Notes under the pieces: model-generated
Seen by the model: the letters and a program-made list of their open reading frames with translations, nothing else
What the model was told of the DNA's origin: nothing
Databases searched by the model: none
In this document: positions 32,185-39,876 of the stretch, in pieces
Numbering within the stretch: the stretch's first letter is position 1
Layout of the letters: each line of letters begins with the position of its first letter
Assembly: GCA_045613545.1 (NCBI GenBank)
Contig: JAZLBD010000005.1
Location: forward strand, 1-64,000
Length of the DNA: 64,000 nt
Origin: Scatosoma sp045613545
Lineage (GTDB): Bacteria > Bacillota > Clostridia > Christensenellales > Borkfalkiaceae
Direction: 5' to 3'
Translations under genes and position numbers: made by a program

Positions 32185-32738
32185 TATGCCCACCTTCTCG
32201 AACGGATGATTTTAGAGGGTTGCGCGCGATAAGCTGCCTTGAGCGCGTCTTTGTATTTTACGTCCCAAACGTTCGCCTCTTGATAAAGTCCCGACCGCAG
32301 ACAGTATTCCACGCACATTCCAAGCGCGATCAACCGTTCCGATGCTTGCAGCGCATAATCGCTCGTATCCAAAACCCCTTTCTCGTTCGGCGCGTAGGTG
32401 TAAGCGACGGTAAACTTCCCTTGCTCGGGAATGGAGATGTAGGAAGGGAACAGTTGATATTCCACTTTTCTTCCCCCCTCCCCTCGCACTCTCAAAATGC
32501 GTACCGCCGTACGCGAAAGGTTGGAAAAGAAAATCTTTCCCGTTTGACTTTCCACCTCGTCCTCACAATAGAGCGGAAGATAGTCGAGCGCAAGCTCGTT
32601 TTCCACGACGTTGAAACATTGCAGCAAAATTTTCAACGAGCTCCCATCCGCCCCGGGTCTTACGTTCAGATCGTTTTGCAGTTGATCCTCTATCCCCAAA
32701 TGTTGCGATGCCAATAACATCACGTCTTTTACGTTCAT
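32184..32738 (-). CDS. head-completion / tail-accessory-like phage protein (gp4-like)
   Basis: 184 residues starting MNVKDVMLLASQHLGI. The C-terminal half (ALQASERLIALGMCVEYC, then SGLYQEANVWDVKYKDAL) has the look of small podovirus head-to-tail adaptors, where an all-helical protein attaches below the portal. It occupies the position between coat and the propeller-like gene, as gp4 does in P22. The start at 32738 has GGGAGG upstream; the longer reading to 32792 has no site. Function is inferred from size and gene order. Confidence 0.65.
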   Translation of the reverse strand: MNVKDVMLLASQHLGIEDQLQNDLNVRPGADGSSLKILLQCFNVVENELALDYLPLYCEDEVESQTGKIFFSNLSRTAVRILRVRGEGGRKVEYQLFPSYISIPEQGKFTVAYTYAPNEKGVLDTSDYALQASERLIALGMCVEYCLRSGLYQEANVWDVKYKDALKAAYRAQPSKIIRSRRWA

Positions 32739-32821
32739 ATCAAACCTCCCTTTGAAAATTAGGGCGTTCGTAGCGCAAGCCACGAACGCCACAACGATTC
32801 TTAAGCCCCTTTAAGATCTCG

Positions 32822-33994
32822 TTAAACTTCCGAAATCCTTTGGATTCTACCTTGCCCCTGCGGTTTACAACACATAAGTTCCGCATACTTGACGAGCGTC
32901 GCCGTATAAACGGGTTTACCCGCCACTTGTTTGAGAATTTTTCCATCCTCGCCTTCCAACCATTGCCAATCGCAAAGTTGATGTAATGCAAAGTCATTCG
33001 TATTGAGAAGGAACATCGTCCCCACAGGGCAGAAACGATCCGCGTAAACGGGTACGCCTGCTACCGAAAACGTCTGCTTACCGTCCTCGTCCACGACGTA
33101 TTGTTCTTGGATACCCGCATCTCGACAAGCTTTCTTAAGAGCGCGTCTAACACCGGCGGAAGTGATGATCATATTTACTTTCGAACCGCTATTCTCTTCG
33201 ATTTCGTCCATTGCCTTTTCAACGATATCACTCGAAATCTTCGTAGATTCAAGCTTGTAAGGTTTCATCCACGTGTTGGTTTCGATATCTACGCCGTACA
33301 AAGAACCGGTATCTGCGAAAAGCGCGCTAAGACCAGTAATTTCTTTATCTTGGCAGTCGTGCAAATAAACGTAAAGATTTGTACTTACGAGGGCTTCGAA
33401 CTTAGCCCCCTCCACCGTAATCGTCTTTGCCTCTCTATCCACTTTCGAGATACGGCGCCCAATCGCGTCAGGTACCAAATAGCCGTTGTTTACGAAGTCG
33501 ACGAGCATGCCCTCTTCAAAATTCTTAACGCTTAACATCGTAACGGTCGTGAACCCAACGGCGACGCTAGCATCCGCAACCCCAAGAAGCCCGGAACCGT
33601 CTCCGTAGAGCATACGCGAAAAGTTGAACGTCGCGCTATTGATAAGCCCCGCCATTTCGTCTTCGAGTAGATTGACAAACGCTCCTTGGTTATTCGCCGA
33701 AGCGCGTACCGCTTTATCGGAAATTTCAATCGTACCGTACAAATTTTTCAAGGTCGAGACAAATTGCGTATACTTATTCCCGTTCGCACTGGGCAAATCG
33801 CCCGTTTCCGTACCTGCGCCGACGCCACTACTAAACCCGTAGCGAACGACCTTTCTCACGTCTTTTCCCCAAACGTCGGAGGTCGTTTTCTTGATCTTTG
33901 CAAGGAACGGGCTCGCCTTATAATCCAAAGCGTTCGTCACAGCATCCAAATAAAAAGATTTCAAAGCCTTATCGGCAGTCGTAGTTGTCACCAT
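32822..33994 (-). CDS. phage major capsid (coat) protein, HK97-fold type
   Basis: 390 residues. It begins with a tail typical of coat proteins (LKSFYLDAVTNALDYKASPFLAKI), followed by GTIEISDKAVRASANNQGAFVNLL (in pieces, about 85-110), NFSRMLYGDGSGLLG, a beta-rich insertion (GRRISKVDREAKTITVEG) and a C-terminal domain with MIITSAGVRRALKKA and VAGVPVYADRF. This organisation is characteristic of tailed-phage capsid proteins. It follows the scaffold gene with the usual order portal-scaffold-coat. No stop or frameshift interrupts it. An AAGGAG site lies 14 bases before the ATG, longer than usual. Confidence 0.85.
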   Translation of the reverse strand: MVTTTTADKALKSFYLDAVTNALDYKASPFLAKIKKTTSDVWGKDVRKVVRYGFSSGVGAGTETGDLPSANGNKYTQFVSTLKNLYGTIEISDKAVRASANNQGAFVNLLEDEMAGLINSATFNFSRMLYGDGSGLLGVADASVAVGFTTVTMLSVKNFEEGMLVDFVNNGYLVPDAIGRRISKVDREAKTITVEGAKFEALVSTNLYVYLHDCQDKEITGLSALFADTGSLYGVDIETNTWMKPYKLESTKISSDIVEKAMDEIEENSGSKVNMIITSAGVRRALKKACRDAGIQEQYVVDEDGKQTFSVAGVPVYADRFCPVGTMFLLNTNDFALHQLCDWQWLEGEDGKILKQVAGKPVYTATLVKYAELMCCKPQGQGRIQRISEV

Positions 33995-34029
33995 ATTCTA
34001 TTATCATTCTCCTTTTTTTCTTTTCGCCG

Positions 34030-34563
34030 TTATTGACGGAAGAGTTCCAGCGCCATTTTGCCAGCCTCTTCAATCGTTCTGGCTTTCGCCACGGAAACGC
34101 CAGGCGAACGGGCGCCTCCTTTTGCAACGGGAGCTCCGCCAAACGATAGGGACGCCAAATAATCCCCGATCACTTTGAGTCGCACCTCCTCGCTGTTTTT
34201 GACCGCTTCGTATAAGCGATCCCCCTCCAAAACAAGAACTTGTTCTTGTATTTTGGTAGGCTCGGCGGGTTTGACCGCTTGCGTAAAAGAAGGCTCGATC
34301 GCTTCCTTCTCTTGGGGGACGACGGACGAGAATTCCTCCGCATCAGTTCCCTTTTTCTCAGCCAAATTCTCCGCCTCTTTTTCGAGTGCGCGCAGGCGTT
34401 GACTGCGACGGGTAAATTCCGCCTGCAACGCGCTGTAAGCCTCCGCAAGGGCGTTCACGTCCTTAAACTTCCCCAAAACCGTCCCGCCTTTCTCCTCTTC
34501 CGCCTCCGCAGTTTGCGACGTTTTGTAGACCTCTTCGTAAACGTTCTCCTCTTTATTTTCCAT
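34030..34563 (-). CDS. capsid scaffolding-like protein
   Basis: 177 residues, highly charged and mostly helical: an acidic N-terminus, then GKFKDVNALAEAYSALQAEF and SQRLRALEKEAENLAEK forming a coiled-coil-like stretch, a Pro/Glu-rich middle, and a short conserved-looking C-terminus ending MALELFRQ that could bind coat protein. Scaffolds are recognised mainly by size, composition and place between portal and coat, and all three fit. TAGGAGG precedes the start. There is no protease gene in the cluster, so the scaffold would have to be released rather than digested, as in P22. Confidence 0.75.
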   Translation of the reverse strand: MENKEENVYEEVYKTSQTAEAEEEKGGTVLGKFKDVNALAEAYSALQAEFTRRSQRLRALEKEAENLAEKKGTDAEEFSSVVPQEKEAIEPSFTQAVKPAEPTKIQEQVLVLEGDRLYEAVKNSEEVRLKVIGDYLASLSFGGAPVAKGGARSPGVSVAKARTIEEAGKMALELFRQ

Positions 34564-34633
34564 ATAAAACCTCCTAAAAATTGTTTTTTACGTCATCCCA
34601 CCGCCACCCGTCAAAAGACGCCTCAACACCCGA

Positions 34634-36511
34634 TTAGTTTAATCCGGATTTTTTCTTCTTTTTTTCGTGATCGGCGATGTGGTCGCAAAAACGCTCTTTC
34701 ATCGCCAAATCCCCCCTCCTTTTGAACTCGTCCGAGAGCAAGAAGCGCGTATGTTCGACGACGTGTAAATCGTGATCGTCGTAGCTATCCGCCAAGCACC
34801 CCACTTTGAGCATTTCGATATTTTCCTCGCTCGCTTTGGCGATATGTAGCCCCGAAATATCCTGCGCGTTTTCATACCCGCCGAAACCGAACGCCTCCAA
34901 AATCTTGTGCTTGGTCGAGGTGGTAATCTTCCCGTTCTCATCCTCAAAAAGGCCAGCCTCTAAAAGCTGTAAAATCGTCTGTTTTTTCGTTTCCGGTGTC
35001 ACGCTTTCCATCGCCTCGAAAATCAAATCGTTCGATGCCAAATCGGAAGCGTTGAAATAATACACTTGCGCCTTTTTATTTTCCCCCGTCATCGTGATAA
35101 GCCGAGCCGATCCCGCAAATTGACGGTATAAGAAAATAATCTGTTTGGCGATCTGTTTGAGCGCGTCTTTCACGTTCTCCGTCGTGGAAGACAACCGTTC
35201 GTTGTCCTCTTGAATGAGAAGTCGCAACCCCGAAGCGCTCGTCACACTCGCCGGCATAGAGTTTTTCGAGAGATCGCTCACGCCTGAAATCACGGTAAAT
35301 TCCCGTTCCAACCACTCCTCTTCTTTGGCAAATTCACTCGGCACGTCGCCGGAATCAACTAGCTCGGGCGCTTTCCCACCTTGGCGATAAACGAGCACCT
35401 TCCCGGGCGCCATTCCCTCTTCTTCCAGAGCGTCGGTGTCCACCGAGCCGTCCTCCACCGCCATCACGCCGAACGCGATACGATTGAGAAACTCGTGTTT
35501 GCGATTGCGCACCGCGTTATACGCCCGTTGCACGGGGATCAAACGATCGATGATACTCTTCCCGTAAAAAGCCGACGGCAAATGCAAACAATCCTGCTTC
35601 ACGAACGGGAACAACCGTTCTCCTTTATCCCCGTTTTTATAGGGCAACGGTCCCTCGTATAATAGCTCGCCTCCCGCGACGATTTCCAACTTCCCGTCCT
35701 TATCCGTTCCGCTCGGTTTTTCGTACCGTTCAATCAGCACGACCCCCTCTTCTCCCGTAAACTTACTCTGAGCAAGCAAGGGATTTTTGGATAGGATAGA
35801 ATCGTATGCGGAAAGGGAAATTTTATCGAGTGGCTCGCCTTGTACCACCACGCCGAACCGTTCTTGCACGTACGATTTGCTAACCGTCTGTGCGTGAATG
35901 ATGCTTTGCAATCCGTCCATATCCTCCGTTTCCAAACGGTCGGGAAAAACCTCGAACGGGGAAAGCGCGGAAACGCCGACTTCTCCCTCGAAAACGCCGT
36001 GACCGTCCTCGTCCACGCCGACTCGCCGTCCCCCTTTCTCATCCCACGTAATTTTATAAAACGCCGAACCGCAAATCTCCGCCCAAAGGGTCGCGCGAGC
36101 GACCGTTTCGTTGAGGGAAATTCGTTCGCGAACGAAGGAAAGCACACCGCTTGCGAGCTTAGCCGCTTTCACGTCCCCGTCCTCGTCCGAAAAGGCGCGC
36201 ACTCCGATCACGGGCCGAAGGGTGGAAAGCTTGGCGATTCTCGCATCAATGGCGGGCGCAATATGATTGAATACCTCGCGCGATTGCCAGTAATAACGCT
36301 GATTTTCCTCGTCCAACCCGCCTTTCGGGGAAATATCGCAGTATTGATTTCCACTGAAAAAGTTCATATTCAATAGCCAACCGCTTTCAATCTTTCTCCG
36401 CTTTTCCCTACGGTTTTCAAAGTCCGCCGTAATTTCCATCGCGCGTTTTTTCTTTCGCTTTTCTTCCTGTTGCTTTTGTTTCTCCGACCATTCCGTTGTT
36501 TCCACTGTCAT
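34634..36511 (-). CDS. phage portal protein (large podovirus type)
   Basis: 625 residues. The N-terminal helix is charged; then come QSREVFNHIAPAIDARIAKL, WAEICGSAFYKITWD and the SALSPFEVFPDR segment typical of portal proteins, then RLIPVQRAYNAVRNRKHEFLN and EREFTVISGVSDLSKNSMP, which resembles the long stem helices and clip of P22-like portals. The size is close to large podovirus portals (P22: 725) rather than siphovirus ones (about 400-450). AAGGAG precedes the start, and ATGA overlaps the stop of the 117-residue gene. The frame is intact. Confidence 0.85.
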   Translation of the reverse strand: MTVETTEWSEKQKQQEEKRKKKRAMEITADFENRREKRRKIESGWLLNMNFFSGNQYCDISPKGGLDEENQRYYWQSREVFNHIAPAIDARIAKLSTLRPVIGVRAFSDEDGDVKAAKLASGVLSFVRERISLNETVARATLWAEICGSAFYKITWDEKGGRRVGVDEDGHGVFEGEVGVSALSPFEVFPDRLETEDMDGLQSIIHAQTVSKSYVQERFGVVVQGEPLDKISLSAYDSILSKNPLLAQSKFTGEEGVVLIERYEKPSGTDKDGKLEIVAGGELLYEGPLPYKNGDKGERLFPFVKQDCLHLPSAFYGKSIIDRLIPVQRAYNAVRNRKHEFLNRIAFGVMAVEDGSVDTDALEEEGMAPGKVLVYRQGGKAPELVDSGDVPSEFAKEEEWLEREFTVISGVSDLSKNSMPASVTSASGLRLLIQEDNERLSSTTENVKDALKQIAKQIIFLYRQFAGSARLITMTGENKKAQVYYFNASDLASNDLIFEAMESVTPETKKQTILQLLEAGLFEDENGKITTSTKHKILEAFGFGGYENAQDISGLHIAKASEENIEMLKVGCLADSYDDHDLHVVEHTRFLLSDEFKRRGDLAMKERFCDHIADHEKKKKKSGLN

Positions 36512-36861
36512 TTTTCTTCTCCTTTTTTGAATTTTTTCACACCGCCAGATCTATTTCCTCTTTCGTAGGCATCGCGTTTGCCTTCCGCCTCTTTTTTCGC
36601 GAGGCATAACCTTTCCACGAGCAACTGCTTTTCCCTTTCCAGCTCCTCATCGGACATACTTTCTACACCCTCCCCATGTAAAGATTGTAGCATTTGCATC
36701 GCTTTTAGGTCGGGCGGAATCTCCTTTTTAATTTCCTTGCGTTTGGTGAGTTTCATTTGCCCGTCCACCTCGGCGTATTCTTCCGTCACTTCGCGCGAAG
36801 TAAAACCGCGCGCCACCTTAAAAAGCGTCTCTTCCAATTTCTCTTTCTTCCCTTTCGCCAT
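36508..36861 (-). CDS. small packaging-associated protein (possible small terminase remnant)
   Basis: 117 residues, very charged. The segment TKRKEIKKEIPPDLKAMQML resembles the C-terminal part of many small terminase subunits, where a repeated Lys/Glu strand is followed by PPD. The N-terminal helix-turn-helix of a full small terminase is not seen, and the gene lies after, not before, the large subunit. It starts directly after the terL stop with no gap and overlaps the portal start by four bases. It may be a truncated small terminase or another packaging helper. Assignment is tentative. Confidence 0.6.
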   Translation of the reverse strand: MAKGKKEKLEETLFKVARGFTSREVTEEYAEVDGQMKLTKRKEIKKEIPPDLKAMQMLQSLHGEGVESMSDEELEREKQLLVERLCLAKKEAEGKRDAYERGNRSGGVKKFKKGEEK

Positions 36862-38289
36862 CTACACCCTCCTTTGACAAATTTTCCGTATCAGCCGTTC
36901 CTTATCCTTTTCAATCGACGACTTTTCTCTCTCAACCGTCACCTTCTTCCTTCGCGACATCAAGTAATACCGCATTTCGTCCAAGGCGTGATCGTCCGTC
37001 TTTCTCGGCGAGTCGCCACTCCCCCAAAAATACCCTTTCAACTCCCGAATCAAATGCACGCAAGAGGAAAAAATGTAAATATTCGGCAATCCGTTTTTCT
37101 GATTGAGATAACTTTTCACCCGCGCAATCCCCGAAAACAAATCCTTGTCCACGTCGGGATTGACCAAAATCCCCCGTTCGTAAAAAAGCTCGCACACGCT
37201 TTTCACCCCCGAAAGAGTCCTTTGCTTCGCCGCGCTGTCGATGAGCGCGCGCACCCGCCCTTTCGTATCCCTCTTCCACGCGAGCTTATCGCAAATTTTT
37301 TGGATCTCGCCGGCGTGATAGTCGACGTCTTTTCCCGCGACGAAATGTTCGTAGATCACGTACACGTTATCGTCGTAATCCACCGCGTACCAATGCGCCG
37401 ACAACGGGTTGTTGAGACCGGGGTCTATGGAAATATTGTCCTGCCAATCGGCAGGTACTTGAAAGGGCTCGATCACGTGGATTTTTTCATCGAATTCGGG
37501 ATAGACAAGCCCAGCGCTACTTGCAAACCGTCCAAACCTCCGCGATTGCAACTCCGTTTCGTCCATACATTTTTCGAGTTTTTCAATCTCCTGCGAAGAA
37601 AGGTGGGGATTGTCCGCCCATTCCATAAACTCATACCAAATTTCGGGGTCATCGTGCCGATTCATAAAAATCTCTTCGTACACGAACGTGAGTCCCTTTA
37701 AGGGGGTCATCGTGCCGAACAAATCCCCTTGCCGATCGAACACGCGCATGCGACATTCCTCGTAGATATCCTTGGGCGGTTCTTCGTCGAACCACACGAA
37801 ATCGAGCGACGCGCCTTGAAATTTTTCTCTGCCTTGGTCACAGCTTTTGAACCCGATCACGGAAATTCCACCGAATACGTTTTTTACACGAATAAAGTCG
37901 ATCACGCCCCCCTCGGGGAAATCCTTTCTACCCGTCAGCATCACGATTTCTTCAATCCATTCCCGCTTTAAGTAGTGCAGAATTTTCTTTTGTGCCACGT
38001 CCCGTTGCACCTGCGAAGAGAGGGACACCACCCAACCTTGGCAGTTTTTTCTATTTTCCCGATAGGGATGCACCCCTCTTGCCATATAGACGCATTCGAC
38101 CGCACCACACTCCGTCTTGCCCGAACGGTTCCCCCCGAATACCCAACGGTTTTTCTTTAGGGAACGATGAAAGGCGACTTGTTTTTCGTGTATCTTGTCC
38201 CCTTTGTTATACGCCCCCAAGAAGTCCTCTTTTCTACGGCGGGCAAGTTCTTTTTCTATCGCGTATAATCTTTCTACAATCTCTTTCAT
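36862..38289 (-). CDS. terL: phage terminase large subunit
   Basis: Packaging motor: N-terminal ATPase and C-terminal nuclease. From the chosen start, Walker A is GGNRSGKT (52-59), Walker B is FVWFDEE with Asp168 and the catalytic Glu169, and the RNase H-like nuclease has Asp289 (SIDPG), Asp351 (LIDSAAK) and Asp433/437 (DDHALDE). All active-site positions are retained, which argues against a decayed prophage. The start at 38289 has GGAG close upstream; the in-frame extension to 38322 has no site. First gene of the head cluster, divergent from the plus-strand gene at 38344 with only 54 bases between them. Confidence 0.92.
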   Translation of the reverse strand: MKEIVERLYAIEKELARRRKEDFLGAYNKGDKIHEKQVAFHRSLKKNRWVFGGNRSGKTECGAVECVYMARGVHPYRENRKNCQGWVVSLSSQVQRDVAQKKILHYLKREWIEEIVMLTGRKDFPEGGVIDFIRVKNVFGGISVIGFKSCDQGREKFQGASLDFVWFDEEPPKDIYEECRMRVFDRQGDLFGTMTPLKGLTFVYEEIFMNRHDDPEIWYEFMEWADNPHLSSQEIEKLEKCMDETELQSRRFGRFASSAGLVYPEFDEKIHVIEPFQVPADWQDNISIDPGLNNPLSAHWYAVDYDDNVYVIYEHFVAGKDVDYHAGEIQKICDKLAWKRDTKGRVRALIDSAAKQRTLSGVKSVCELFYERGILVNPDVDKDLFSGIARVKSYLNQKNGLPNIYIFSSCVHLIRELKGYFWGSGDSPRKTDDHALDEMRYYLMSRRKKVTVEREKSSIEKDKERLIRKICQRRV

Positions 38290-38330
38290 AATTCTCCAAA
38301 AACACGCAAAAATTTCTCGCAAAGCATTTT

Positions 38331-38336
38331 TATAAT
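38331..38336 (+). promoter_or_regulatory. TATAAT box giving a probable leaderless mRNA
   Basis: TATAAT lies exactly seven bases before ATGAAAAA at 38344, so transcription would begin at or next to the start codon. No good -35 box is visible. The same TATAAT-seven bases-ATGAAAAA arrangement occurs at 39864-39881. The opposite strand reads TATAAA here, so the short gap may hold divergent promoters for terL too. Confidence 0.55.
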
Positions 38337-38343
38337 GAAATGT

Positions 38344-39018
38344 ATGAAAAAATTGATTTTTGCGGTACTTTTACCCATTTTATATTGTGTCGCGAGCTTC
38401 CTATCTCCGCCACTACATAGTGCCCACGCCGTAAGCGACTGCTTTGCCTACGTCCCTACGCAAAACGTTTATTTCTATACGAGTGAATCAAACGGCGTTC
38501 GGCAAGGACTTTTCCTTTTGCCCTATTCCTATTACGTACACGTCGTCGGCGAAGACGAGGAATACTACCTCATCGAATACCTAACGGACGGCACCTACAC
38601 CAAAAAACTCTTCGGTTACTGTAAAAAGTCGGAAGTCATTCCCGTAGATTACCTTCCCGAACGGCCGTATCTGTATCTCACCGTCGACGTCACCTACACC
38701 ATAAACGGAGGCATGAACCCCTCCTTTTCGGAAATCACCTTTACGTGTGGATATTACGGCGACTATTTAGAGGGAACGAAAACGTTCGCTTACGTGTATC
38801 GGGACGATCTGTTCGGTTATATCCCTAAACCCACGACGCTCACCTATCCCAAAAACGAGGAATACGACGAACGGAACAAAGCGGAAGACGTATTCGCGGA
38901 GGAAAAATCCTCCTCTCCCTCGCAAATCGCCCTCCTCGTCCTTTTGTGTTTGCTCATTCCCACCGTCGCCACTCTTATTTTGAAACCCAACAAAAAGAAT
39001 TTCGACGAAGAGGATTAA
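38344..39018 (+). CDS. exported SH3-like membrane protein of unknown function
   Basis: Starts MKKLIFAVLLPILYCVASFL, a signal peptide or anchor, followed by an extracytoplasmic domain with an SH3-like repeat (VVGEDEEYYLIEYLTDGT, then LFGYCKKSEVIPV), a beta-rich region, a Glu/Ser-rich linker, and a C-terminal membrane helix (ALLVLLCLLIPTVATLIL) with a basic cytoplasmic end. ATG at 38344 is chosen over 38335 because the promoter box overlaps the latter. It shares this architecture with the larger plus-strand gene at 39877. It sits within the capsid locus but looks like a host envelope protein. No function is known. Confidence 0.8.
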   Translation: MKKLIFAVLLPILYCVASFLSPPLHSAHAVSDCFAYVPTQNVYFYTSESNGVRQGLFLLPYSYYVHVVGEDEEYYLIEYLTDGTYTKKLFGYCKKSEVIPVDYLPERPYLYLTVDVTYTINGGMNPSFSEITFTCGYYGDYLEGTKTFAYVYRDDLFGYIPKPTTLTYPKNEEYDERNKAEDVFAEEKSSSPSQIALLVLLCLLIPTVATLILKPNKKNFDEED

Positions 39019-39026
39019 ATCCTCTT
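39008..39026. terminator. palindrome across two convergent stop codons
   Basis: AAGAGGATT (39008-39016) and AATCCTCTT (39018-39026) form a near-perfect inverted repeat covering the stop codons of the plus-strand gene (39016-39018) and the minus-strand gene (39015-39017). On the plus strand it is followed by GCGTTTT. It may act as a weak two-way terminator; the minus strand has no T run. Confidence 0.5.
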
Positions 39027-39521
39027 GCGTTTTAAGAATCGTTCGACGAGATCGGTTGGACGGACTTTTTCCACGTGGGAAAAGATATATCGTAATTCTT
39101 CTAAATCGGCGTATTCTTCCCAAAACTTGTCCTTTTTGAGTTCTGATCTCTCGAACATATGTACGACCTTTTCCAGCAACTTCGCCTGCTTGCGATAATA
39201 ACTTCTTTCACTCGAGAAAGGCGGTTTTACGCAAGCCTCCAAATATGCTTTAATCTTTCTTTTTCGACGGAAATAACGAAGTTCGAGCAACAATTGCTCT
39301 TCACTTGAAAGCCTTCCCAAAAACTGTTCGATCTGTTCCTGTAAGTGGACGAGCCTTCTCTTTTTCAAAATATCTTCCGCCATTTTTACCATCGCTTTTT
39401 CCCCGCTTCTGCGGTTGTCAAACGATAACATCGCCCGCGTAAAGATATGCTCCTCGAATCCCCTCTCCAAGCCTTTGAGCTTTGGATAACTGTATAAAAC
39501 CGACTTTACGTGCTCTTCCAT
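39015..39521 (-). CDS. sigma-region-4-like protein upstream of the capsid cluster
   Basis: 168 residues, strongly basic and helical. The stretch LSSEEQLLLELRYFRRKRKI, then SERSYYRKQAKLLEKV, resembles the helix-turn-helix of sigma region 4 and of phage late-gene activators of the ArpU/RinA kind. The N-terminus (KLKGLERGFEEHIFTRAM) is also helical. Its stop overlaps the convergent gene at 39018 by four bases. A strong site (AGGAGG) and a promoter with 17-base spacing precede it, and a LexA-like palindrome lies further upstream. It may activate the head genes, or be a host regulator; this is inference. Confidence 0.65.
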   Translation of the reverse strand: MEEHVKSVLYSYPKLKGLERGFEEHIFTRAMLSFDNRRSGEKAMVKMAEDILKKRRLVHLQEQIEQFLGRLSSEEQLLLELRYFRRKRKIKAYLEACVKPPFSSERSYYRKQAKLLEKVVHMFERSELKKDKFWEEYADLEELRYIFSHVEKVRPTDLVERFLKRKRI

Positions 39522-39637
39522 TTTTACTACCTCCTGCCAAGATAAACCCTCGATTCATTCACTCTCCTCTTTGGTAAAAATTTGTCTTGCTCTTCTTTAT
39601 TTTTTTCTTCAGTACGTCTTTTCCTTTCGACGCCCCT

Positions 39638-39666
39638 ATTATGTCACGCCTTTTCCACTTTGTCTA
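39638..39666 (-). promoter_or_regulatory. promoter of the sigma-like gene
   Basis: TAGACA (39661-39666) and CATAAT (39638-39643) with a 17-base spacer and an extended TGA before the -10 box. The leader is about 110 bases. Confidence 0.7.
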
Positions 39667-39697
39667 TATTCCACTGCCAATTTTTGTTTTCAAAACG

Positions 39698-39711
39698 CGA
39701 ACATTTGTTCG
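39698..39711. promoter_or_regulatory. perfect LexA/DinR-type palindrome
   Basis: CGAACATTTGTTCG matches the Gram-positive SOS box pattern CGAACnnnnGTTCG. It lies 31 bases upstream of the -35 box of the sigma-like gene and about 130 bases before the plus-strand promoter. Ten fixed bases would be expected by chance about 0.06 times in 64 kb. The unusual distance from either promoter lowers confidence that it is functional. Confidence 0.6.
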
Positions 39712-39840
39712 GATTTGCCCCATTTTATCAAATAAAATATGACAACTATTTGCCTGTTTCATAAAAAATACGAATAAAAACGGAAAATTCTTCCATTTTT
39801 TCGGAATTTTTGCTTTCTATAATTTTTATTTGTCATTTAT

Positions 39841-39869
39841 TTGCTTTTTTCGCCTGCTTATGCTATAAT
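39841..39869 (+). promoter_or_regulatory. extended -10 promoter, probable leaderless mRNA
   Basis: TTGCTT (39841-39846), 17-base spacer, TGCTATAAT (TATAAT at 39864-39869). The start codon is seven bases after the -10 box. The rest of 39522-39840 is AT-rich, without a gene, and holds the LexA-like site and the minus-strand promoter described separately. Confidence 0.75.
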
Positions 39870-39876
39870 TTAAGGT

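Noticed and set aside
30370..39521. Defence island together with the Mrr gene
   Set aside because: The Mrr-like gene is 29 kb away in a separate context, and no other defence genes are near the capsid cluster.
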